A stretch of DNA of 5,256 nt, from positions 1-5,256 of the forward strand of contig JAEZLB010000214.1 in the NCBI GenBank assembly GCA_023435945.1. The letters are read 5' to 3'. Positions 1 through 5,256 of this stretch are shown here, in pieces. Source of the stretch: Pseudomonadota bacterium. GTDB lineage: Bacteria; Pseudomonadota; Gammaproteobacteria; Burkholderiales; Burkholderiaceae_D. Position 1 is the stretch's first letter, and each line of letters starts with the position of its first letter. Both the position numbers and the translations under genes were made by a program. The notes beneath the pieces are model-generated. The model did not search any database. It saw nothing but the letters and a program-made list of their open reading frames with translations, and was not told where the DNA came from.

Positions 1-135
1 ACAATGCACGCCACCCGGTACCTGATTATGTACTTTCAACGTGGAGCTTTGCTGCGCTATTTCCTGCAGTTCTTCGGCAAGTGCCGCTTCCATCCCGCGC
101 GGGCAGGGGCAGAAATAGGAATGGGAAGAAATCAT
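1..135 (-). CDS. N-terminus of a THUMP-domain, RlmL-like SAM-dependent RNA methyltransferase (partial)
   Basis: Only the first 45 codons are present; the gene runs off the left edge. The reading frame starts at ATG 135..133 and has no stop up to base 1. The peptide begins MISSHSYFCPCPRGMEAALA and later has 'VPGGVHC'. This matches the start of the COG0116/RlmL family: a short beta strand, then (C/A)PRGxExxLxxEL, then a 'GGVHF'-like turn leading into the THUMP domain. Family members are cytoplasmic enzymes that methylate a guanine base (N2) of 23S rRNA using S-adenosylmethionine; THUMP binds RNA. The catalytic Rossmann domain and its NPPY-type motif lie outside the window, so the exact target cannot be decided. 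RlmL without the fused RlmK half is the usual form in this group, from family knowledge. An AAAGGG element at 148..143, 7 bases before the ATG, is the likely ribosome binding site. It is the last gene of the same-strand series, 97 bases after hemJ. Confidence 0.8.
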   Translation of the reverse strand, partial: MISSHSYFCPCPRGMEAALAEELQEIAQQSSTLKVHNQVPGGVHC

Positions 136-152
136 GGGAGTACCCTTTATCC

Positions 153-184
153 GTAGATGCCGCGGGGCTATCCTACTCGCGGCA
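153..184 (-). repeat. Inverted repeat and alternative stem in the methyltransferase leader
   Basis: The 97-base spacer between the hemJ stop and the methyltransferase start holds a perfect 7-base inverted repeat. Its arms are TGCCGCG at 158..164 and CGCGGCA at 178..184, around a 13-base loop. On the transcribed minus strand a second stem is possible, GTAGGAT (176..170) with ATCTAC (158..153), one G bulged. The two stems interleave and share base 158, so they compete. No run of U follows on the minus strand, so this is not a standard rho-independent terminator. It ends about 5 bases before the AAAGGG ribosome binding site, so it could influence translation of the methyltransferase, but that is inference. 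Nothing else was recognised in the spacer, and there is no clear -35/-10 pair. Confidence 0.4.
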
Positions 185-232
185 GTTAACTATTTTCGTG
201 TGGGTTAGGTATCAGCCTTGGAGTGTTCAGGC

Positions 233-640
233 TCAGAACGGTTTCACCACCACCAGGATGACGATGGCCAGCAGCAGGATGACCGGTACTTCATTAAACC
301 AGCGGAACCAGGTATGGCTGCGGCGATTGGTGCCGCGCTCGAATTTTTTGAGTAATGACCAGCAGGCATGGTGATAGCCGATCACCAGCAGTACCAGGAA
401 CAGTTTGGCGTGTAGCCAGCCTCCGCCGAAGCCATAGGTGATCAGCCACATGCCGGTAAGTAAGGCAGGAATGGCCAGAATGGTCGTGAAGCGGAACAGC
501 TTGCGTGCCATCAGCAGCAGCCTGTCCTTGGCTGCATCATTGGATTCCATCGCGAGATTTACAAAAATGCGCGGCAGGTAAAACAGGCCGGCAAACCAGG
601 AAACGATGAAAACGATGTGCAGGGATTTTACCCAGAGCAT
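233..640 (-). CDS. hemJ: HemJ-family (UPF0093) membrane protein, probable protoporphyrinogen IX oxidase; often labelled CopD family
   Basis: This is a complete 135-residue inner-membrane protein with four predicted helices, at roughly residues 6-26, 50-70, 77-97 and 115-133. It has the HemJ wording: 'LHIVFIVSWFAGLFYLPRIF' near the start (His8, Trp15), 'WLHAKL' before helix 3 (Lys79), 'GYHH' (His90, His91), and a C-terminus with 'FNEVP' followed by a hydrophobic run ending VVVKPF. HemJ oxidises protoporphyrinogen IX to protoporphyrin IX, the next-to-last step of heme synthesis, in bacteria lacking HemG or HemY. A conserved N-terminal His and a mid-protein Lys are reported as essential in the family; His8 and Lys79 are the likely equivalents. 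The start ATG at 640 is preceded by AGGAGA with 4 bases between, a strong ribosome binding site. The gene follows proA after 90 bases. Many databases call such proteins CopD family or hypothetical. The family is clear, but the reaction is inferred from homology, and the rest of the organism's heme pathway is not visible. Confidence 0.82.
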   Translation of the reverse strand: MLWVKSLHIVFIVSWFAGLFYLPRIFVNLAMESNDAAKDRLLLMARKLFRFTTILAIPALLTGMWLITYGFGGGWLHAKLFLVLLVIGYHHACWSLLKKFERGTNRRSHTWFRWFNEVPVILLLAIVILVVVKPF

Positions 641-674
641 GGCCTCTCCTGAAGGGATGATTGTTCTGTTTGGC

Positions 675-699
675 GCGGCATGACATCAAGCCATGCCGC
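675..699. repeat. Perfect 8-base inverted repeat between proA and hemJ
   Basis: The arms GCGGCATG (675..682) and CATGCCGC (692..699) are exact reverse complements around a 9-base loop. The stem lies in the 90-base proA-hemJ spacer, about 35 bases before the hemJ start. On the minus strand, the direction of all genes here, it is followed by GCCAAACAGAAC and not by U residues, so it is not a typical rho-independent terminator. It could be an mRNA-stabilising or processing hairpin, a weak or rho-assisted terminator after proA, or a protein binding site. A TAATATAAG string (711..703) just upstream resembles a -10 element but has no acceptable -35 partner. The repeat is certain; its role is unknown. 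Confidence 0.5.
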
Positions 700-730
700 T
701 CACTTATATTACAGGCAGATTGATGCCAGA

Positions 731-1996
731 TTACTGACGGACTTCGCCGTGGCCGAATACCACGTATTTCAGTGAGGTCAGCCCTTCCAGGCCGACCGGG
801 CCACGTGCATGCAGCTTGTCGTTGGAAATGCCGATCTCCGCGCCCAGCCCATATTCGAAACCATCGGCAAACCGCGTGGAGGCATTGACCATCACGGAAG
901 CGGAATCCACTTCGCGCAGGAAACGCATCGCGCGGGAGTAGTCTTCGGTAATGATGGCATCCGTATGCTTGGAAGAATAACGGTTGATGTGTTCGATAGC
1001 CTGGTCCACGTTATCGACCAGCTTGATTGACAGAACAGGTGCCAGATATTCGGTGGACCAGTCTTCTTGCGTTGCCTGGGCGAGGAAAGGATAGTCGGCC
1101 AGAATCAGGCGCGCATCTTCCTCGACGCGTAGTTCCACTTCTTTGCCCTGATAAAGGGTTGCTAATTGAGGGAGGACGGCAGGCGCAATCGTGCGTGCTA
1201 CCAGCAGCGTTTCTATCGTGTTGCAGGTGCCGTAACGGTGGCATTTGGCATTGAAGGCGACATTCAGTGCTTTATCGAGGTCAGCCTTGTCATCGATGTA
1301 GACATGGCAGATGCCGTCCAGATGCTTGATCATCGGCACTTTCGATTCCTTGATCAGGCGCTCGATCAGGCCCTTGCCGCCGCGTGGCACGATCACGTCT
1401 ACATATTCGGGCATGGTGATCAGCTCACCCACCGCTGCACGGTCCGTGGTCTCGATGATCTGTACGGCATCTTCCGGCAGGCCTGCTTCGTTCAGCCCTT
1501 CCTTGACCAGCTTTGCCAGCGCCTGGTTGCAGTGTATCGCCTCCGAGCCGCCGCGTAGAATCGTGGCATTGCCGCTCTTGATGCACAGGCCGGCGGCGTC
1601 CACGGTGACGTTGGGACGGGCTTCGTAAATGATGCCTATCACGCCCAGGGGTACCCGCATTTGCCCGATCTGGATGCCGGTGGGGCGTATCTTCATGTTC
1701 GAGATTTCGCCGATAGGGTCGGGCAACGAGGCAATCTGTTCCAACCCTTCCGCCATGGTGGCAATCGCCTTGTCCGACAAGGTCAGCCGGTCCAGCATCG
1801 CCGCCTCCAGGCCATTCTTCTTCGCTGCTTCGAGATCCACGCGGTTGGCGGTGCGCAAGGCTTCTGCGTCACGCCGTATCGCTGCGGCGATGCATAGCAA
1901 GGCGCGGTTCTTGGCAGCGCTGTCAGCTTTGGCCATGGCACGCGATGCAATGCGCGCACGCTGACCGACTTCATTCATGTACTGTTTGATATCCAT
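731..1996 (-). CDS. proA: Gamma-glutamyl phosphate reductase (glutamate-5-semialdehyde dehydrogenase)
   Basis: ProA reduces L-glutamyl 5-phosphate with NADPH to glutamate 5-semialdehyde, the second step of proline synthesis, in the cytoplasm. The protein has 421 residues, normal for the family. It shows the aldehyde-dehydrogenase-like layout: an N-terminal helical part, a cofactor-binding region with '[20 protein letters not shown]' (118-137), and the catalytic cysteine Cys258 in '[11 protein letters not shown]' (256-266). The ProA signature '[20 protein letters not shown]' is at 371-390, followed by '[16 protein letters not shown]' (396-411). The start ATG at 1996 lies 15 bases after the holA stop, with a purine-rich GAGAGAAG (2009..2002) as ribosome binding site, which fits co-transcription. 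The partner gene proB (glutamate 5-kinase) is not in the window; in betaproteobacteria it commonly lies elsewhere. No truncation or missing active-site residue is seen. Confidence 0.97.
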   Translation of the reverse strand: MDIKQYMNEVGQRARIASRAMAKADSAAKNRALLCIAAAIRRDAEALRTANRVDLEAAKKNGLEAAMLDRLTLSDKAIATMAEGLEQIASLPDPIGEISNMKIRPTGIQIGQMRVPLGVIGIIYEARPNVTVDAAGLCIKSGNATILRGGSEAIHCNQALAKLVKEGLNEAGLPEDAVQIIETTDRAAVGELITMPEYVDVIVPRGGKGLIERLIKESKVPMIKHLDGICHVYIDDKADLDKALNVAFNAKCHRYGTCNTIETLLVARTIAPAVLPQLATLYQGKEVELRVEEDARLILADYPFLAQATQEDWSTEYLAPVLSIKLVDNVDQAIEHINRYSSKHTDAIITEDYSRAMRFLREVDSASVMVNASTRFADGFEYGLGAEIGISNDKLHARGPVGLEGLTSLKYVVFGHGEVRQ

Positions 1997-2011
1997 GCTT
2001 ACTTCTCTCGA

Positions 2012-3055
2012 TTAAGAAGCGGTTGCGGTAACCAGCTCCCGTCCTAAAGCTATTTTTATTCCCACCTGCAGCAAGGCATTCCACGGATCACCGCTGAACC
2101 CCGGTGCCCGCAGGCCTTTGACCATCTTGTCCAGCTGCGCGCACTGCTGCAGCGCTGTTCCCAGTTGTTCCCGTGTCAGGCGGCGCAGCGCCGGTTCCAT
2201 CAGGCGCTCGCGCGGTCCCCATATGCGGTATTCCTTCAGCAGGACACCAAGCGGCTTGCCTTGCTCCATGCCCGACTTCAGCGTGTATAGCGTGCGCACT
2301 TCTTCCGTGACTGCCCACAATACCAGTGGCAGCGCTTCGCCTTCGCCTTGCAGGCCATTCACCATGCGGGTCAGGCGCGGCACATCGCCCGCCAGCATCG
2401 CTTCGTTGAGTTTGAACACATCATAACGCGCCACGTTCAACACGGCGTCCTGGATTTGTTCAAAGCCGAGCTTGCCTTCCGGATATAACAAGGCCAGCTT
2501 GCGGATTTCCTGATGCGCTGCCAGCAGGTTGCCTTCCACTCTGTCGGCAATGAATTGCAGTGCTTCGCGTTCAGCGCCCTGGCCTTGCGCGGACAGGCGC
2601 GAGGCAATCCAGTTGGGCAGTTGCGGCCGTTCTACCAGCGGAATGTCGATATAGACGCCCGCTTGCTGCAGCGTGTTAACCCAGGCCGCCTTCTGTGTGG
2701 CCCAGTCCAGCTTGGGCAGGGTAATCAGCGTTATGTTGTCGGGGTTCAGGTTGGCTGCGTATTCCTGCAGTGCCTGTCCACCTTCCTTGCCGGGCTTGCC
2801 GGAAGGAATGCGCAGTTCGATCAGTTTTTTATCGCCGAACAGCGACTGCGACTGGTTGGCCGCCAGCAGTTCGCCCCATTTGAAATAACGTTCCGCCGTC
2901 AGGACTTCCCGTTCCGATATGCTGTTCCGGCGCGCTGCGCTGCGTATCTTGTCCGCTGCTTCCAGCGCCAGCAGATGTTCATCGCTGGTGATGACATACA
3001 AGGGCGCCAGGGTGCTGGCCAGATGTGCATCAAGAGCGTCGGCGCGGAGCTGCAT
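2012..3055 (-). CDS. holA: DNA polymerase III subunit delta (clamp loader)
   Basis: The delta subunit is part of the clamp-loader complex; it opens the beta sliding clamp so that it can be placed on primed DNA. The product has 347 residues, against about 343 in E. coli. The family start 'LAPLYVITSDEHLLALEAAD' (16-35) opens the AAA+-like domain I, which binds no ATP in this subunit. 'SQSLFGDKKLIELR' (69-82) carries the Leu72-Phe73 pair matching the residues that wedge into the beta clamp in E. coli delta. Domain II has 'EGNLLAAHQEIRKLALL' (174-190). The C-terminal collar domain ends with 'LDKMVKGLR' (308-316) and 'GDPWNALLQVGIKIAL' (322-337). The ATG at 3055 is 2 bases after the lptE stop, and GAGGA (3065..3061) within the end of lptE is the ribosome binding site. 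Coupled translation with lptE is therefore likely. Confidence 0.96.
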   Translation of the reverse strand: MQLRADALDAHLASTLAPLYVITSDEHLLALEAADKIRSAARRNSISEREVLTAERYFKWGELLAANQSQSLFGDKKLIELRIPSGKPGKEGGQALQEYAANLNPDNITLITLPKLDWATQKAAWVNTLQQAGVYIDIPLVERPQLPNWIASRLSAQGQGAEREALQFIADRVEGNLLAAHQEIRKLALLYPEGKLGFEQIQDAVLNVARYDVFKLNEAMLAGDVPRLTRMVNGLQGEGEALPLVLWAVTEEVRTLYTLKSGMEQGKPLGVLLKEYRIWGPRERLMEPALRRLTREQLGTALQQCAQLDKMVKGLRAPGFSGDPWNALLQVGIKIALGRELVTATAS

Positions 3056-3057
3056 GC

Positions 3058-3570
3058 TTATCCTCGGGGTCCTATGGGCAGCAGCGCCAGGCGGCGAATG
3101 ATCTGTTGTATCGCATCCAGTTGCATGTCGCGGTATAGCATGCTTTCTTCCACTTGCTTGCCGAGTACGGCATTTTCGTTATAGCTCATTGTCCGGTTGA
3201 TCGCTACTTGGGATGCAGGCAGCAATTCCCTGCCGCCGCCATCGGTAATGCGGTAATTCATCATGTACCTGAGATCGTATTCGCGCACCCGCCCCTGGCT
3301 GTTGCGAGTCAGGACCACGTTATCTCGCGATTCGGACAGAATGTACAACGCCACTTCCGCCTCTTGGGGCGATTCGACGATGGTCAGCCCCTCGTAGGGC
3401 GCCAGCTGTCGACGAAAATCTGCACCCAGCTGGGTGTTGGGCGGCTGATTGACATAGATGCGCTGAAACGGAAAATTGGTTGCCTTGCCGGCGCCACGCA
3501 AATGAAAGCCGCAGCCCGACAACAGAGCACTGGCTGCTATCAGGCCTAGTACAGTACGTCTTTTTTGCAT
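3058..3570 (-). CDS. lptE: LPS-assembly outer-membrane lipoprotein LptE
   Basis: LptE (formerly RlpB) plugs the LptD barrel in the outer membrane and helps insert lipopolysaccharide into the outer leaflet. The product has 170 residues from the start chosen here. Its lipoprotein signal peptide has basic residues (KRR, 3-5), a hydrophobic stretch (7-17) and a lipobox LSGC with Cys20 as the lipidated residue. Gly follows the Cys, not Asp, in keeping with sorting to the outer membrane. 'CGFHLRG' (20-26) is the family's hallmark at the mature N-terminus. Further family wording is 'GRVREYDLRYMMNYRITD' (93-110), 'INRTMSYN' (124-131) and 'EESMLYRDM' (141-149), ending in 'QQIIRRLALL'. An in-frame ATG lies five codons upstream (3585..3583); the one at 3570 is preferred because GAGGA sits 8 bases before it. 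The leuS-lptE-holA order is a standard proteobacterial arrangement and supports the call. Confidence 0.93.
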   Translation of the reverse strand: MQKRRTVLGLIAASALLSGCGFHLRGAGKATNFPFQRIYVNQPPNTQLGADFRRQLAPYEGLTIVESPQEAEVALYILSESRDNVVLTRNSQGRVREYDLRYMMNYRITDGGGRELLPASQVAINRTMSYNENAVLGKQVEESMLYRDMQLDAIQQIIRRLALLPIGPRG

Positions 3571-3578
3571 GGCACTTG

Positions 3579-3583
3579 TCCTC
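3579..3583 (-). promoter_or_regulatory. Ribosome binding site that decides the lptE start
   Basis: The minus strand reads GAGGA at 3583..3579, then 8 bases, then ATG at 3570..3568. This is ideal Shine-Dalgarno spacing for the inner ATG. The outer in-frame ATG (3585..3583) overlaps this element and has only a poor match (GTGGGC) upstream, inside the leuS stop region. Confidence 0.6.
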
Positions 3584-3587
3584 ATGT

Positions 3588-5256
3588 TCAGCCCACGATG
3601 TTGACCAGTTTGCCTGGCACCACGATGACTTTTTTCGGTGTTCCTTCTACGTATTTCTTCACGTTTTCGTTAGACAGCGCTGCGACTTCTATTGCCGCCT
3701 TGTCGGCGGCCTTGGGCACGCGCACGCTGCCGCGCAGCTTGCCATTAACCTGCACCACCAGTTCGATTTCATCCTGCTCCAGTGCGCTGGCATCGACTTG
3801 TGGCCAGGGTGCGTCGAGAATATCGCCATGCGCATTCGCAAAGCCCAGTTCCTGCCACAGCACATGGGTGAGGTGTGGTGCGATCGGATTCAGGATGCGC
3901 AGGAAGATGGACAGGCCTTCCGCAATCACCGCATTCGATGCCGGAGACGCATCCAGTTTCGCGCTTTCCAGCGTATTCAGCATCTTCATGCAGGCTGACA
4001 CGACGGTGTTGTATTGGATGCGACGCAAATCGCTGTCGGCCTGCTGCAGGATCTTGTGAATCTCGCGACGGATATCTTTGTGTTCAGCAGGCAGGCTGCC
4101 GGTCTGTGGTTCTGTCGCAGCCGCAATGCGCGAGGCATTGTTATAGGCGAAGGTCCAGACCCGACGCAGGAAGCGGTTTGCCCCTTCCACACCTGAATCC
4201 GACCATTCCAGCGTCTGCTCCGGCGGTGAAGCGAACATCGTGAATAGGCGGGCGGTGTCAGCGCCGTACTGGTCAATCAGTGCCTGCGGGTCGATGCCGT
4301 TGTTCTTGGACTTCGACATCTTCTCCACGCCGCCTATCTGCACAGGCTGGCCATCGGCTTTCAAGGTGGCGCCGACCGGGCGGCCCTTGTCGTCCAGTTG
4401 CAGGTTCACGTCGGCCGGATTGAACCAGGTCTTTTTGCCCGATGCTTCTTCGCGGTAATAGGTTTCATTGTTGACCATGCCCTGCGTCAGCAGGTTGGTA
4501 AACGGCTCGTCGAATTTCACCAGGCCCAGGTCGCGCATGACCTTGGTCCAGAAGCGCGCATACAGCAGGTGCAATACAGCGTGTTCGATACCGCCGATGT
4601 ACTGGTCCATCGGCATCCAGTAATCGTTGCGTGCATCGACCATGGCAGCGTTGCTGCCCGGTGAGCAATAGCGCATGTAATACCACGACGAATCCACGAA
4701 GGTATCCATGGTGTCGGTTTCACGACGTGCCGGTTTGCCGCATTTCGGGCAATCGCACTTGAGGAAGGCTTCGTGCTTGTTCAGCGGATTGCCGCTGCCG
4801 TCCGGCACGCAGTCCTCCGGCAGTACTACCGGCAGATCTTTTTCCGGAACCGGCACGGAGCCGCAGTCCGGGCAGTTGATCATCGGGATGGGCGTGCCCC
4901 AGTAACGCTGGCGCGAAATGCCCCAGTCACGCAGGCGGTAAGTGATTTTCTTTTCGCCCAGGCCGAGCGCGGCGAGATCGGCAGCAACGGCATCCACGGC
5001 CTCGGCATAGCGCATGCCATCGTATTTGCCGGAATTGATGCAGTAGCCCTGCTCCTTGTCGGCATACCAGTCATGCCAGGTCTCGGTGGAGAACATCTTG
5101 CCATCGACCGTGATGACCTGCTCGATAGGCAGCACGTATTTCTTGGCGAAGGCGAAATCGCGTTCGTCGTGGGCAGGAACGCCCATCACGGCGCCGTCAC
5201 CATAACTCATCAGCACATAGTTGCCGACCCAGACTTCCACCTGCTTGCCGGTCAGC
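3588..5256 (-). CDS. leuS: Leucyl-tRNA synthetase, C-terminal part (5' end outside the window)
   Basis: LeuRS attaches leucine to tRNA-Leu in the cytoplasm. The last 555 residues are present; about 310-320 N-terminal residues, including the HIGH motif, lie beyond the right edge. The frame is open to the edge, starting [20 protein letters not shown]. Residues below count from that first visible Leu. The fragment begins in the CP1 editing domain with '[14 protein letters not shown]' (21-34); the Asp in 'RDF' matches the conserved editing Asp345 of E. coli. Next come '[15 protein letters not shown]' (110-124), a four-cysteine insert (Cys128, Cys131, Cys169, Cys172) like the zinc-binding ZN-1 module, '[15 protein letters not shown]' (179-193), and the ATP-binding KMSKS loop at 312-316 (bases 4322..4308). 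The helical anticodon-binding domain follows (about 385-490), then the C-terminal domain with 'VNGKLRG' (503-509), ending KLVNIVG. It is the first gene of the visible operon; lptE follows 17 bases downstream. Confidence 0.97.
   Translation of the reverse strand, partial: LTGKQVEVWVGNYVLMSYGDGAVMGVPAHDERDFAFAKKYVLPIEQVITVDGKMFSTETWHDWYADKEQGYCINSGKYDGMRYAEAVDAVAADLAALGLGEKKITYRLRDWGISRQRYWGTPIPMINCPDCGSVPVPEKDLPVVLPEDCVPDGSGNPLNKHEAFLKCDCPKCGKPARRETDTMDTFVDSSWYYMRYCSPGSNAAMVDARNDYWMPMDQYIGGIEHAVLHLLYARFWTKVMRDLGLVKFDEPFTNLLTQGMVNNETYYREEASGKKTWFNPADVNLQLDDKGRPVGATLKADGQPVQIGGVEKMSKSKNNGIDPQALIDQYGADTARLFTMFASPPEQTLEWSDSGVEGANRFLRRVWTFAYNNASRIAAATEPQTGSLPAEHKDIRREIHKILQQADSDLRRIQYNTVVSACMKMLNTLESAKLDASPASNAVIAEGLSIFLRILNPIAPHLTHVLWQELGFANAHGDILDAPWPQVDASALEQDEIELVVQVNGKLRGSVRVPKAADKAAIEVAALSNENVKKYVEGTPKKVIVVPGKLVNIVG

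Noticed and set aside
81..374. Plus-strand open frame (97 codons) crossing the methyltransferase start, the spacer and the hemJ 3' end
   Set aside because: It overlaps two genes on the opposite strand and has no recognisable motif or signal. The spacer is only 97 bases and is better read as a leader.
675..699. Rho-independent terminator after proA
   Set aside because: The stem is good, but no U-rich tract follows it on the minus strand.
703..711. TAATATAAG as a -10 element for hemJ
   Set aside because: No sequence resembling TTGACA lies 16-18 bases upstream, and there is no extended -10 TGn in register, so a promoter cannot be supported.
1166..1558. Plus-strand open frame (130 codons) inside proA
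   Set aside because: It is entirely antisense to the catalytic region of proA, which is intact and conserved.
2513..3184. Long plus-strand open frame (223 codons) opposite holA and lptE
   Set aside because: It lies antisense across two clearly recognisable genes, spans their junction, resembles no family I know and has no ribosome binding site pattern of note. It is a by-product of GC-biased codons in the true genes.
3480..3998. Plus-strand open frame (172 codons) across the lptE start and the leuS 3' end
   Set aside because: It is antisense to two well-supported genes. The Cys/His/Phe-rich translation is typical of a non-coding frame.
5238..5240. Possible GTG start of a shortened LeuRS
   Set aside because: The same frame continues to the window edge with family-consistent residues (LTGKQ), so this GTG is an internal valine codon of the truncated leuS.
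1..5256. Mobile elements, CRISPR repeats, tRNA or rRNA genes, defence or toxin modules
   Set aside because: The window is filled by six conserved housekeeping genes on one strand with spacers under 100 bases. No spaced direct repeats, transposase motifs or tRNA-like folds were seen.

Overview
The window looks like an ordinary chromosomal housekeeping segment from a betaproteobacterium. Burkholderiales is the most likely order. The evidence is the gene order leuS-lptE-holA-proA-hemJ-methyltransferase and the family-typical wording of the proteins, for example the HemJ N-terminus with 'RIFVNLAM' and the ProA active site with 'HRYGTCN'. Base composition looks moderately GC-rich by eye; I did not calculate it. 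No database search was possible, so the taxonomic call is inference.

All six genes lie on the minus strand, so transcription runs from high to low coordinates. The order is: leuS (leucyl-tRNA synthetase, C-terminal 555 residues, cut by the right edge); lptE (outer-membrane LPS-assembly lipoprotein); holA (delta subunit of the DNA polymerase III clamp loader); proA (gamma-glutamyl phosphate reductase, proline synthesis); a 135-residue four-helix membrane protein of the HemJ/UPF0093 family; and the first 45 codons of a THUMP-domain, RlmL-like rRNA methyltransferase (cut by the left edge). The first four genes are separated by only 17, 2 and 15 bases, each with a ribosome binding site, and read as one operon. 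The hemJ and methyltransferase genes follow after spacers of 90 and 97 bases. No convincing rho-independent terminator separates them, so they may be read through or have their own promoters.

The genes do not form one pathway. They cover translation (leuS, rRNA methylation), envelope biogenesis (lptE), replication (holA), proline synthesis (proA) and probably heme synthesis (hemJ). All the complete genes are near their family's normal length, keep their key residues and show no frameshift.

The only structure not explained by coding is in the two spacers. Each holds a perfect inverted repeat with a GCGGCA-type arm. The one upstream of the methyltransferase overlaps an alternative stem that cannot form at the same time. 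I found no mobile element, CRISPR array, tRNA or rRNA gene, or defence or toxin system, and nothing that supports a new biological system here.
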